From: Nocardioides zeae
GTDB taxonomy: Bacteria; Actinomycetota; Actinomycetes; Propionibacteriales; Nocardioidaceae
Assembly: GCF_030818655.1 (NCBI RefSeq)
Contig: NZ_JAUTAN010000001.1
Coordinates: 3,410,001-3,474,000 of the forward strand
Direction of reading: 5' to 3'
Length of the DNA: 64,000 nt
Shown here: in pieces, positions 36,639 through 44,069 of the stretch
How the letters are laid out: every line of letters starts with the position of its first letter
Position numbering within the stretch: the first letter of the stretch is position 1
The notes under the pieces: model-generated
Database searches by the model: none
Told to the model about the DNA's origin: nothing
What the model saw: only the letters and a program-made list of their open reading frames with translations
Made by a program: the position numbers and the translations under genes

Positions 36639-37501
36639 GCGCGCGCTCCTTCGGTGGTGGGGGTGCGGGGAGTGGCGTCGGGGGCGCGGCCCTCGCCCGG
36701 GGGGCCGGCGAACGCCTGGGCGATGTCGAGCCAGCGGTCGGCGTCGGGTCCCGTCGCGGTGAGGGCGAGGTCGTCGCGGTGCGCACGCTGCGTGACGAGC
36801 CGCGCGAAGTCGACGGCCGGACCCTCGACGCGCTGCTCGGCGTCCTCCGGCCCGTCGGTCCAGGTGGCGCCCGACGGCAGCGCCAGGCGCACGTGGACCG
36901 GGGCCGTCGGCGCCTCCAGCCCGCGCGTCGCGAAGGAGAAGCCGCGGGTCCGTGCGCCGATGTGGCACACGTGGCGCACGCCGTCGTCGTGCTGCGCGTC
37001 GATCCCCAGGGCGTCCGTCACGTCGAGGCCGTGGGCCCAGGTCTCCATGTAGCGCGCCGTGCCCATCGACACCGGGCTCATCGGCGGACCGAACCACGGC
37101 ATCTTCTCCCCCGGTCGCTCCGCCGCCAGCGCGCGGAGCGCGGCGACGAGGTCGGCGCGGCAGGCCCGCCAGTGCGCGAGCAGGTCGGCGGCCGGCACCG
37201 CGGCCCCCTCCGCGGCGCTCCGGTCGACGAAGCCGGTCGGGTCCTCGATCGCGACCATGACGATCGCGTCCCATGCGGCCTTCTCCTCCTCACCCCGTAC
37301 GGCGCGGGCCGCCGTGGCCGCGGCGACGTCCGTCCACGCGAGGTGGGCGACCTGGGCCCCGACGTCCCAGCCCGCGGCCGGGGTCGCGCGGCGCCAGCCG
37401 GTGGCGTCGTCGGGGAGGTCCGTCACGCGGTCGTCGAGGCGCTGGGTGAGCGCCGCCAGGTCGGCCAGCACGCCCTCGAGCACGGGGTTCGGATCGGTCA
37501 C
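36635..37501 (-). CDS. TIGR03084 family (maleylpyruvate isomerase-like, DinB fold) protein
   Basis: 288 residues from GTG 37501. The N-terminal four-helix DinB/MDMPI domain has DLPDDATGWRRATPAAGWDVGAQVAHLAWTD and MGTARYMETWAHGLDVTDALG. His in QVAHLAW and in ETWAHGLD are the metal-ligand positions of mycothiol-dependent maleylpyruvate isomerases. The C-terminal domain (LALPSGATWTDGPEDAEQRVEGPAVDFARLVTQRAHRDDLAL) is sterol-carrier-like. The TIGR03084 subfamily is confined to actinobacteria and often sits beside AtuA-type genes. A mycothiol-dependent step is possible, not shown. Confidence 0.87.
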   Translation of the reverse strand: MTDPNPVLEGVLADLAALTQRLDDRVTDLPDDATGWRRATPAAGWDVGAQVAHLAWTDVAAATAARAVRGEEEKAAWDAIVMVAIEDPTGFVDRSAAEGAAVPAADLLAHWRACRADLVAALRALAAERPGEKMPWFGPPMSPVSMGTARYMETWAHGLDVTDALGIDAQHDDGVRHVCHIGARTRGFSFATRGLEAPTAPVHVRLALPSGATWTDGPEDAEQRVEGPAVDFARLVTQRAHRDDLALTATGPDADRWLDIAQAFAGPPGEGRAPDATPRTPTTEGARA

Positions 37502-38172
37502 GGGATCTCCTGGAGGGCTGGCGTGGCGGGTGCGGCGGTGTCGGGCGCGGCGGTGTCGAGCGCGGCGTCGAGGGTCAGTGCCCACTGGTCGAGGATCCGG
37601 GCGCGGCGGGCCGAGTCGTCGCCGAGCGTCTGCGCGAGACCGAGGCCGCGCACCAGGTCGAGCGTCGCCTGCACCAGCTCGCGCACCCCCGGCCGCTCCT
37701 CGTCGGCCCCGAGCAGCTCGACCGTGAAGCGGTGCGTCTCCCGCCCGAGGTGCCGCTCGAACGGGGCCACCACCTCGAGCAGGGCCGCGTCGCTCCGGGC
37801 GGCGACCCAGAGCTCGAGGGCGGCGGCGAAGACGGGGCCGGTGAACAGCTCGGCGAGGAGCCCCAGCACTGCGCGCGTGCTCCGCGCCTCGGCCGGGAGG
37901 GCTGCGACGGCGCGGGTGAGCTCCTCGCGTCGTACCGCCGCCAGGTGCTCCACCGCCGCCACCACCAGGTCGGTCTTCGACGGGAAGTGGTGGAGCTGCG
38001 CACCGCGGCTGACGCCGGCGCGCTGGGAGACGACGGTCGTCGACGTACCGGCCCAGCCCCGCTCCACCAGCACGTCCACGCAGGCCTCGAGCAGCCGGGC
38101 GCGCATCGCCCGCGTGCGCTCGCCCTGGGGGACGCGGCCGGCGGCGGGCTCGGCGATGTGGGGGGCGGACAC
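37498..38172 (-). CDS. TetR/AcrR family transcriptional regulator
   Basis: About 224 residues from GTG 38172 (VSAPHIAEPAAGR...). The DNA-binding helices are TRAMRARLLEACVDVLVERGWAGTSTTVVSQRAGVSRGAQLHHFPSKTDLVVAAVEHL; the ligand-binding part is helical and ends in a Pro/Ala-rich tail. It is the first gene of the operon with AtuA, dehydrogenases and carboxylase, and is likely their repressor, as AtuR is in Pseudomonas. A perfect dyad about 30 bases upstream overlaps a TTGACT -35 sequence. A TTG at 38208 inside that dyad would extend the frame but is unlikely to be used. Confidence 0.87.
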   Translation of the reverse strand: MSAPHIAEPAAGRVPQGERTRAMRARLLEACVDVLVERGWAGTSTTVVSQRAGVSRGAQLHHFPSKTDLVVAAVEHLAAVRREELTRAVAALPAEARSTRAVLGLLAELFTGPVFAAALELWVAARSDAALLEVVAPFERHLGRETHRFTVELLGADEERPGVRELVQATLDLVRGLGLAQTLGDDSARRARILDQWALTLDAALDTAAPDTAAPATPALQEIP

Positions 38173-38200
38173 GAGGGGATCGTGGCGCAGGCGGCAACAA

Positions 38201-38214
38201 ACAGTCAAGACTGT
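38201..38214 (-). promoter_or_regulatory. Operator dyad ACAGTC-AA-GACTGT with -35 TTGACT
   Basis: A perfect 6-bp inverted repeat (AGACAGTCTTGACTGT on the minus strand). It contains TTGACT, and 17 bases further on CCACGA can serve as a weak -10 for the operon start. The symmetry and overlap with the -35 fit autoregulation by the adjacent TetR protein. Confidence 0.6.
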
Positions 38215-38248
38215 CTTTTTGTGGGGGGTGGGGAGTCGATCCCCTCGC

Positions 38249-38296
38249 GGACGTCATGCGGATCGCCGGTCGGGGGCACCGCGGCGCATGACGTCC
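38249..38296. repeat. 48-bp palindromic element, copy 2
   Basis: GGACGTCATGCG (38249-38260) and its exact complement CGCATGACGTCC (38285-38296) flank a 24-base centre ending in GGCACCGCGG. Same arm sequence and spacing as copies at 28259-28306 and 39002-39049. It lies in the 229-base gap between the divergent TetR and membrane-protein genes, so it is not simply a terminator here. Confidence 0.85.
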
Positions 38297-38401
38297 CGGG
38301 GTGAGAGCGGGAACCGCCGTGTTTGCCGGCTCGGCTCGTGGGTAGCGACGGTCCAGGTCATCGGGGGCCTGCCTTCACCGTCGACGAGCAGGAGACGCAT
38401 C

Positions 38402-38878
38402 GTGAGCAGGCCCGAAGAGCGGACTGCCCTCACCCCCGGGAAGATGCTGGCGAACGGCGCCATCTGCCTGGTGGCGGCGGCCGTCATGACCGTCCTCGCG
38501 TTCCGCGGTGCCGACGACGCCCGTCCGTTCGGGATCGTGGCCGCGGTCCTGGCGCTCCTGCTGGGTGCGGGCTCGCTGCTCGCGGCGGCTCGGATCCGGT
38601 ACGCGCGACGGCATCCCGACTCGGTCTCCGCGCGACGCGTTGCCGAGGTCGAGCGGCTCACCCCGCCCAAGCGGCCTGGTCGCGAACGGGCCAAGGACCT
38701 CGGCCTGACCACCGTGCTGATCGTGGTCCTCGTCGTCCAGCGGCTCGAGCCGGTCCCCGTGCCCGTGCGCATCGCGCTCGTCGTGGTCACCCCGGTGCTG
38801 ATGGTCGTCATCGGCGTCAGGCTGTTCCGCCGGTTCCGGTCCGAGCACCGGTGGCGTCGCGACCGCATGGCCGACTGA
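38402..38878 (+). CDS. Hypothetical four-helix membrane protein
   Basis: 158 residues from GTG 38402, with AGGAG about nine bases upstream. Hydrophobic segments are at about 15-35 (ANGAICLVAAAVMTVLAF), 43-64 (FGIVAAVLALLLGAGSLLAAA), 100-118 (LGLTTVLIVVLVVQRL) and 124-144. A basic loop lies between helices 2 and 3, with a strongly basic tail (RRFRSEHRWRRDRM). No family recognised. A large imperfect hairpin follows the stop by about 40 bases. Confidence 0.75.
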   Translation: MSRPEERTALTPGKMLANGAICLVAAAVMTVLAFRGADDARPFGIVAAVLALLLGAGSLLAAARIRYARRHPDSVSARRVAEVERLTPPKRPGRERAKDLGLTTVLIVVLVVQRLEPVPVPVRIALVVVTPVLMVVIGVRLFRRFRSEHRWRRDRMAD

Positions 38879-38919
38879 GGCGCCACCGGGTCGGGCGGGG
38901 TCGCGCCCGGCGGGCCGCG

Positions 38920-38976
38920 GAACTGTGCGGCTGGGACGGGTCCAGCTCGATCCGGGCTGCCCCAGGCGCACATTTC
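38920..38976. terminator. Imperfect hairpin after membrane-protein gene
   Basis: The arms GAACTGTGCGGCTGGGACGG... and ...GCCCCAGGCGCACATTTC pair over about 23 positions with five mismatches, with a 7-base loop AGCTCGA. It lies 41 bases after the stop. No T run. A likely transcription end for the membrane-protein gene. Confidence 0.5.
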
Positions 38977-39001
38977 TTGCCCCGGGCACCACCCCCCTCC
39001 C

Positions 39002-39049
39002 GGACGTCATGCGAACCGCTGCCCCGAGGCACCGCACCGCATGACGTCC
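39002..39049. repeat. 48-bp palindromic element, copy 3
   Basis: Arms GGACGTCATGCG (39002-39013) and CGCATGACGTCC (39038-39049) with a 24-base centre AACCGCTGCCCCGAGG then CACCGCAC. Third copy of the element, 706 bases from copy 2. It sits in the 281-bp gap before the PhoU-like gene. The remaining 110 bases of the gap show no clear signal. Confidence 0.85.
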
Positions 39050-39159
39050 CACGCCCGACGCGCGCACCGACGACAGATCCCGTCAAGACAGGGCCCCACG
39101 CCGTCAGGGGTCCGTCAGCGAGCCGCCACCCCGCCCTCTACCGCGGGCACCGTGGGCCC

Positions 39160-39678
39160 GTGCTCAAGTTCGCCGACGTCGACCTGCTCCTCCGTGCCGC
39201 GCGTGCGGCGTACTCCTCCACGCTCCTCGCCCTCGAGCGCTCCGACCCCCGCCTCGCCACCGACGCGCTGGCGACCACGGAACGGCGTGCCGACCTCGCC
39301 GCCCGGGCCCGCCACGCCCTGCGCGACCGGCCCTGGGTGCCGCTGCCGCAGGTGGCGGCCGAGGTACGCGTCGTGGACGACGTCGAGGAGGTCTGCCGGA
39401 TCCTCCAGCGGCTCGCGACCCTCATCGGGAGCACCGGGATCCCGGACCTCCCGCCCCGGCTCCGCAGCGACGTCCGCCGCCTCCGCGACGCCGGCGAGCG
39501 GCGCTTCGGCCACGTGCGGGACGGCTGCGTGTACGCCGCGTCCGGCGCCGGCTGCACGGCCACGTTCCTCGACGTCGCCGACCACCACGCCACCGCCGGG
39601 CCCGAGCTCGACCGGCTCGTCGGCGAGCTCGCCGCGGCGATGCTCCTCACCACCCGCGACGCGGCCGTGGCGGCGTGA
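39160..39678 (+). CDS. Hypothetical all-helical protein (PhoU-like)
   Basis: 172 residues from GTG 39160 (VLKFADVDLLLRAARAAYSSTLLALERSDPRLATDALATTERRADLAARARHAL). The heptad-like Leu/Ala pattern and the repeated unit VCRILQRLATLIGSTG suggest a PhoU-type three-helix bundle in two repeats; the match is weak. The second half contains three Cys (DGCVYAASGAGCTATF has two of them). No export signal. Function unknown. Confidence 0.65.
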   Translation: MLKFADVDLLLRAARAAYSSTLLALERSDPRLATDALATTERRADLAARARHALRDRPWVPLPQVAAEVRVVDDVEEVCRILQRLATLIGSTGIPDLPPRLRSDVRRLRDAGERRFGHVRDGCVYAASGAGCTATFLDVADHHATAGPELDRLVGELAAAMLLTTRDAAVAA

Positions 39679-39821
39679 CCGGCTGTGCCCTCGCGCCCAG
39701 GCGCCGTTCGAGACCCGGCGGTGTGACGCAGTCGGTTGGAGCGGTGTGCAACCGTCGGGGAGTCTCACGCGTCCTTGGGGGAGGAAGCGCACCGCCCCGC
39801 CCCCCGAGGAGGAACCCCCGC

Positions 39822-40055
39822 ATGCAGCCCGCACCCGGTCGTGGGAGCACCACGCTCCGCGCCACGTCCCCGCTCTGGCCGTCGGTCGCCGTCGCCGTGC
39901 TGCTGGGCCTGCTGCTGGTGCTCGCCACGACCCTGCTGCCGCAGCCGCACCCGGAGGAACGGGGGGTCCTCCACCCCGCTTCCGTGGAGGAGCCGGCGCA
40001 GCACTCCCCCGGCGCCCCCACGGTCGGCACCCAGGTCGTCGACGCGTCACGCTGA
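39822..40055 (+). CDS. Small single-pass membrane protein
   Basis: 77 residues with a strong Shine-Dalgarno sequence (GAGGAGGAA, about eight bases before the ATG). It has a hydrophobic helix at residues about 19-40 (LWPSVAVAVLLGLLLVLATTLL), then a Pro/Glu-rich tail. No family recognised. It lies between the helical protein and the MFS gene; the good ribosome site and the preceding 143-base gap suggest it is really expressed. Confidence 0.6.
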   Translation: MQPAPGRGSTTLRATSPLWPSVAVAVLLGLLLVLATTLLPQPHPEERGVLHPASVEEPAQHSPGAPTVGTQVVDASR

Positions 40056-40092
40056 GAGCTCGGTAAGCCTTCATCGACGACGTCGTCGCGCC

Positions 40093-41307
40093 ATGACCTC
40101 GGACCGTCCGGGCTCCCCGCCCCGCCTGCCCCTCGCCGTGCTCGTGCTGGGCGCGACCATCTTCTGCCTGGGCACGTCGGAGTTCATGCTCGCCGGGCTG
40201 CTGCCCGACCTGGCGCGCGACCTCGACGTCAGCATCCCGGCCGCGGGCGGGCTCATCAGCGGCTTCGCCGTGGGGATGGTGGTCGGCGCCCCCGCCATGG
40301 CGCTCCTGACGCTCCGGTTGCCGCGGCGCACCACCCTCCTCGTCTCCGCCGTGGTCTTCGCCGTGGCGCACCTGGCGGCGGTCGTCGTGGACGACTACGC
40401 GACGCTGCTCGCCACCCGGGTCGTGGCCGCGGTCGCCTGTGCGACCTTCTGGGCGGTGGCCGCCGTGACCGCGGTGGCGATCTCGCCCCCGGGCGCCACG
40501 GCGCGCGCGATGGCCGTCGTCGTCGGGGGGCTCACCGTCGCGAACGTCGTCGGCGTACCGCTCGGGTCGCTCGTGGGGAGCCAGGGCGGCTGGCGTGCCG
40601 CGTTCCTCGCCGTCGGCCTGCTCACCCTGCTCGCGACCGTGGCCACGGCCCTGCTGGTCCCGGAGACGCGGGAGGTCGGGGACGCGTCCTACGGCGCCGT
40701 CCTGCGCCGCGAGCTCCGGACCTTCCGCCGCGCACCGCTCTGGGTCGCGCTCGGCACGACCGCACTGTTCCAGGCGGCGGTGTTCTGCACGTTCTCCTAC
40801 CTGGCGCCCGTCGTCACCGACGTCGGCGGCCTCACGGAGGGCTGGGTCCCCGTGGTGCTCCTGGCCTTCGGGCTCGGCTCGGTGGCGGGGGTCGCGCTCG
40901 GCGGCCGCTACGCCGACCGCAACCTGCTGCTCAACGTGCAGGCCTCCCTCGTGGCGCTCGCGGTGGCCCTCGTCGTGCTCGCGGCCACCGCCGACCTGCC
41001 GGGGGCGATCGTGGCCTCCTCCGCCCTGTTCGGCATCGCGGCGTTCTCGATCGCCTCCGCCATCAACGCGCGCGTGCTCGGCCTCGCCGGCGACGCCCCG
41101 ACGCTGGCCTCGGCCGTGAACGTCTCCGCGTTCAACGTCGGCAACGCGCTCGGCCCCGCCCTGGGCGGGCTGGTGCTGGCCGCGGGGGCCGGGTACCGCG
41201 CCCCCGTCGCCGTCTCCCTCGCCCTCACGGCCGGGGCGCTCGGCCTGGCCCTGCTGTCGCGACGGATCGAGCGGTCCCCCGACCCGTCGGTCACACTGGC
41301 GCCATGA
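40093..41307 (+). CDS. MFS transporter, DHA1/AraJ type
   Basis: 404 residues with 12 membrane segments. It has LGTSEFMLAGLLPDLARDL at helix 1, the MFS loop LRLPRRTTLL between helices 2 and 3, and FNVGNALGPALGGLVL in helix 11, typical of the AraJ/Cmx drug:H+ antiporter branch (arabinose efflux, chloramphenicol resistance-like). Substrate not predictable. The stop overlaps the ATG of the SDR gene (ATGA), so they form an operon. Confidence 0.9.
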   Translation: MTSDRPGSPPRLPLAVLVLGATIFCLGTSEFMLAGLLPDLARDLDVSIPAAGGLISGFAVGMVVGAPAMALLTLRLPRRTTLLVSAVVFAVAHLAAVVVDDYATLLATRVVAAVACATFWAVAAVTAVAISPPGATARAMAVVVGGLTVANVVGVPLGSLVGSQGGWRAAFLAVGLLTLLATVATALLVPETREVGDASYGAVLRRELRTFRRAPLWVALGTTALFQAAVFCTFSYLAPVVTDVGGLTEGWVPVVLLAFGLGSVAGVALGGRYADRNLLLNVQASLVALAVALVVLAATADLPGAIVASSALFGIAAFSIASAINARVLGLAGDAPTLASAVNVSAFNVGNALGPALGGLVLAAGAGYRAPVAVSLALTAGALGLALLSRRIERSPDPSVTLAP

Positions 41308-42053
41308 CGAAGACGATCCTCATCACCGGCGCCAGCTCGGGTCTCGGCGCGGAGATGGCGCGCCAGTTCGCCGCGCTCGGGCACGACCTCGCGCTCTGCG
41401 CCCGTCGCCTCGACCGGCTCGAGGAGCTGCGGGCGGAGATCACGGCCGCCCACCCCGGCCGCCGGGTCGAGGTCCGCGAGCTCGACGTCACCGACGACGA
41501 TGCCGTCGCGGCCGTGTTCGCCGACCTGGCCGCCACCCTCGGCCACCTCGACCGCGTGATCGTCAACGCGGGCCTCGGCAAGGGCGCACCGCTCGGCACG
41601 GGCAAGCACCACGCCAACCGCCAGACCGCGGTCACCAACTTCCTGGGGGCGCTCGCCCAGACCGACGCGGCGCTCGAGGTCTTCCGCGCGCAGCACGCCG
41701 GCCACCTCGTGATGATCTCGTCGATGGCGGCGATGCGCGGGATGCCGGGCGCGACGGCGACCTACGCCGCCACCAAGGCCGGGGTCGCCCACCTCGCCGA
41801 GGGCGTCCGCGCCGACGTGCACGGCACGCCGATCAAGGTGACGGTGCTCTACCCGGGCTTCATCGCCTCCGAGATGAACGACGGCACCGGCGGCAACCCG
41901 CCGATGCTGGTCTCGACCGAGAAGGGCGTCCGCGCGATGGTCGCCGCGATCGAGAAGGAGAAGGACTCCGCCTGCGTGCCCCCGCTGCCGTGGGCGCCGC
42001 TGAGCGTCGTCATGAAGCACGCGCCGATGCCGCTGTTCCGCAAGCTGGTCTGA
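41304..42053 (+). CDS. SDR family oxidoreductase
   Basis: 249 residues. Cofactor motif TGASSGLGAEMARQF, LDVTDDDAV, VNAG (VIVNAGLGKGAP; Asn-Ala-Gly), Ser in MISSMAAMRG, YAATK (Tyr-x-x-x-Lys) and a helix-rich end (VMKHAPMPLFRKLV). Classical SDR; substrate unknown. It overlaps the MFS gene by 4 bp and ends nine bases before a 19-bp perfect hairpin facing the convergent phosphatase gene. Confidence 0.88.
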   Translation: MTKTILITGASSGLGAEMARQFAALGHDLALCARRLDRLEELRAEITAAHPGRRVEVRELDVTDDDAVAAVFADLAATLGHLDRVIVNAGLGKGAPLGTGKHHANRQTAVTNFLGALAQTDAALEVFRAQHAGHLVMISSMAAMRGMPGATATYAATKAGVAHLAEGVRADVHGTPIKVTVLYPGFIASEMNDGTGGNPPMLVSTEKGVRAMVAAIEKEKDSACVPPLPWAPLSVVMKHAPMPLFRKLV

Positions 42054-42061
42054 CCTCGCCC

Positions 42062-42112
42062 CGGGTCGTGGCCCCAGCGCGCCGTTTTCCGTGGCGCTGG
42101 GGCCACGACCCG
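42062..42112. terminator. 47-bp hairpin family, copy 1 (19-bp stem)
   Basis: Arms CGGGTCGTGGCCCCAGCGC (42062-42080) and exact complement (42094-42112), loop GCCGTTTTCCGTG (13 bases). It lies between convergent stops (42053 and 42126) and is therefore a strong candidate bidirectional terminator. It shares loop sequence and 17-13-17 geometry with three other copies in this window. Confidence 0.85.
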
Positions 42113-42125
42113 AGCACGGCGCCGC

Positions 42126-42818
42126 TCAGCAGGCGGACGCCGGCCCGGTCTCGAGGTGGCTGTGCTCGTTGAACGACACCAGCCGCACGCCGCGCAGCCC
42201 CACCGTCACCTTGGTGAGGGACGTGTTGACGACGACCGGCGTGAGCCGCGTCCAGGGACCGGCGAGCTCGGCGGGGTCGGACTCGGGGTTCCACAGCCCG
42301 ACCATCGCCGCGGTCAGCCACGCGACGGGTCCTCCGGACGTGACGACGACGATCGTGCCGGTGCGCCCGACGCGGTCGGCGGCTTCGGAGAGCGCGGCCT
42401 GCGTACGCCGCGTGAACGCCGCGAACGACTCGGCGTAGTCATCGTGGTCGCCGCTCGTCCACCGCATCATCGCCATCTGCAGCCACTGCTGGAACTGCTG
42501 CGGGTCGGGATCGCCGCCCCCGACCATCGTGGGCAGGTGGGCGCGGAGCACCTCGCCGTGGTCGTAGTCCGCCCACCGCTCGTCGACGGTGGTCCGGGCG
42601 CCCCAGCCACCGGTGACGGTGAGGGCCTCGACGGTCTCGCGGTGCATCCGCCGGCCGGCGTGGACGACGAGCTCCGGCACGACGCCCCGGGCGGCGAGGG
42701 CAGCGCCGAGCAGCCGGCTCTGCTCCCAGCCGAGCGGCGTCAGGGCCTCCTCGTCGGTCCCGTCCTCGGCGCCGCCCCACGAGGACTGGCCGTGGCGCAC
42801 GAGCAGCAGCGTGCCCAT
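42126..42818 (-). CDS. Histidine phosphatase family protein
   Basis: 230 residues. The RHG motif is LLVRHGQSSWGG at the N-terminus; a second His lies in VVVTSGGPVAWL. Conserved Arg/Glu are in LGWEQSRLLGAAL and TVDERWADYDHGEV. Phosphoglycerate-mutase-like phosphatase; substrate unknown. Start ATG overlaps the stop of the phosphotransferase gene (TGATG). In actinobacteria this pair often accompanies acyl-CoA dehydrogenase genes. Confidence 0.88.
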   Translation of the reverse strand: MGTLLLVRHGQSSWGGAEDGTDEEALTPLGWEQSRLLGAALAARGVVPELVVHAGRRMHRETVEALTVTGGWGARTTVDERWADYDHGEVLRAHLPTMVGGGDPDPQQFQQWLQMAMMRWTSGDHDDYAESFAAFTRRTQAALSEAADRVGRTGTIVVVTSGGPVAWLTAAMVGLWNPESDPAELAGPWTRLTPVVVNTSLTKVTVGLRGVRLVSFNEHSHLETGPASAC

Positions 42819-43922
42819 CAGGCCGCCCAGCCGATCGGGCCGTCGTCGATGACCGTGCGGCAGCGCCGGGCCAGCAGCTGGACCATCCCGCCGAGGCCTG
42901 CGAACGCGGGGTTGGTGGTGGCACCCGCGACGTACCGCGCCCAGATCTGCTGCGCGATCACCGCCAGCCGGAACAGGCCGAACACCTCGTAGAACCGCCA
43001 GGCCTCCGCGTCGACGGCGAGGCCGCGGGCCGCGGCGTACGTCTCGACGACCTGCTGCCTGGTCCACATCCCCTCGAGGTGGGTGGGCTGGCGGCGGGCG
43101 GAGCGGAAGACGGGCTCGTCGTCGGCCTGCACCCAGTAGGCCAGGGCGCTGCCCAGCTCGGCGAGCGGGTCGCCGACGGTGGCGAGCTCCCAGTCGAGCA
43201 CCCCGACGACCTCCCACGGCGCGTCCGTGCCGGGGCCGCCGGCGAGCACGAGGTTGTCGAACCGGAAGTCGTTGTGCACGAGGCAGGAACCCACGTCGGC
43301 GGGCTGCTCGGCCTCGAGCCAGGCCGTCGTGGCGGAGAAGTCGGGTACGTCGGGGGTGCGGGCCGCCTCGAGCCGGCGGGTCCAGCCGGCGACCTGGCGG
43401 GCGACCGAGCTGCCGCCGCGGCCGAAGCGCTCGAGGTCGTGGGCCACGACGTCGACGTCGTGGAGCCGGCCGAGCACGTCGACGAACCGGGCGCAGAGGC
43501 CGTCGAGGTCGGCGGGGCGGACCACGGCCGCCAGGTCCGGGGTCGAGCTCGCCGCGCAGGATGGTGCCCGGGACGCGCTCCATCACGTAGAGGTCGGCGC
43601 CCAGCGGAGAGCTGTCACCGGCGTGCGCCACCATCCTCGGCACGAGGTCGAAGGCCGGACGGAGGGAGCGCTGGATGTCGAACTCGCGACCCATGTCGTG
43701 GGCGCTGCCGCCCCGGGCGCCATGGGGCGGACGGCGCAGCACGAGCTCGCGCGCGTCTCCCCCGGAGCCCCCGGAGCCGTAGCGGAGGGCGTAGGTCAGG
43801 TTCGACGCGCCGCCGGGGAACTGGCGCACCTCGGGCAGACCGGGCGGGAGGTCCTCCTCCGGCGCGTGCGCGCGCAGCCAGGCGTCGAGCGCGACGACGT
43901 CGATCGCGTCCTCGCCCCGCAC
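42818..43922 (-). pseudogene. Phosphotransferase (APH/ACAD10-like) family, frameshifted
   Basis: The N-terminal part, from GTG 43922, reads VRGEDAIDVVALDAWLRAHAPEEDLPPGLPEVRQFPGGASNLTYALRYG...LYVMERVPGTILRGELDP. It continues in another frame as DLAAVVRPADLDGLCARFVDVLGRLHD...CLVHNDFRFDNLVL (catalytic HxDxxxxN) and GVLDWELATVGDPLAELG (Mg-binding DWE). One extra G in 43539-43542 accounts for the shift; corrected length is 367 residues, normal for the ACAD10/11-like kinases linked to fatty-acid metabolism. It overlaps the phosphatase gene. The start codon is uncertain. Confidence 0.85.
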
Positions 43923-44009
43923 CGGACGTGACGCGTTGCCCTGCTCGAGGTCGTCGTGGTGGATGCCGTGCTCCTTCGTGGTGCCCCCGGAGTAGTGGTG
44001 GACCCCAGC

Positions 44010-44026
44010 ATTGTGTCGGAGACAAT
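44010..44026. promoter_or_regulatory. Dyad ATTGTGTC-G-GAGACAAT in divergent promoter
   Basis: A 17-bp near-palindrome with a perfect core TGTC-GGA-GACA, centred in the 147-bp spacer between the divergent phosphotransferase and penicillin-binding-protein genes. AT-rich relative to surroundings. It resembles a TetR-type operator; no regulator gene is adjacent. Confidence 0.4.
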
Positions 44027-44069
44027 CAGGCCCGCAGGCGGGAATCAGGGAACTCACAGGGGGAGCACG

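Noticed and set aside
38173..38208. TTG start at 38208 extending the TetR protein by 12 residues
   Set aside because: The TTG lies inside the operator dyad and -35 box, and the extra residues (TVCCRLRHDPL) do not resemble a TetR N-terminus.
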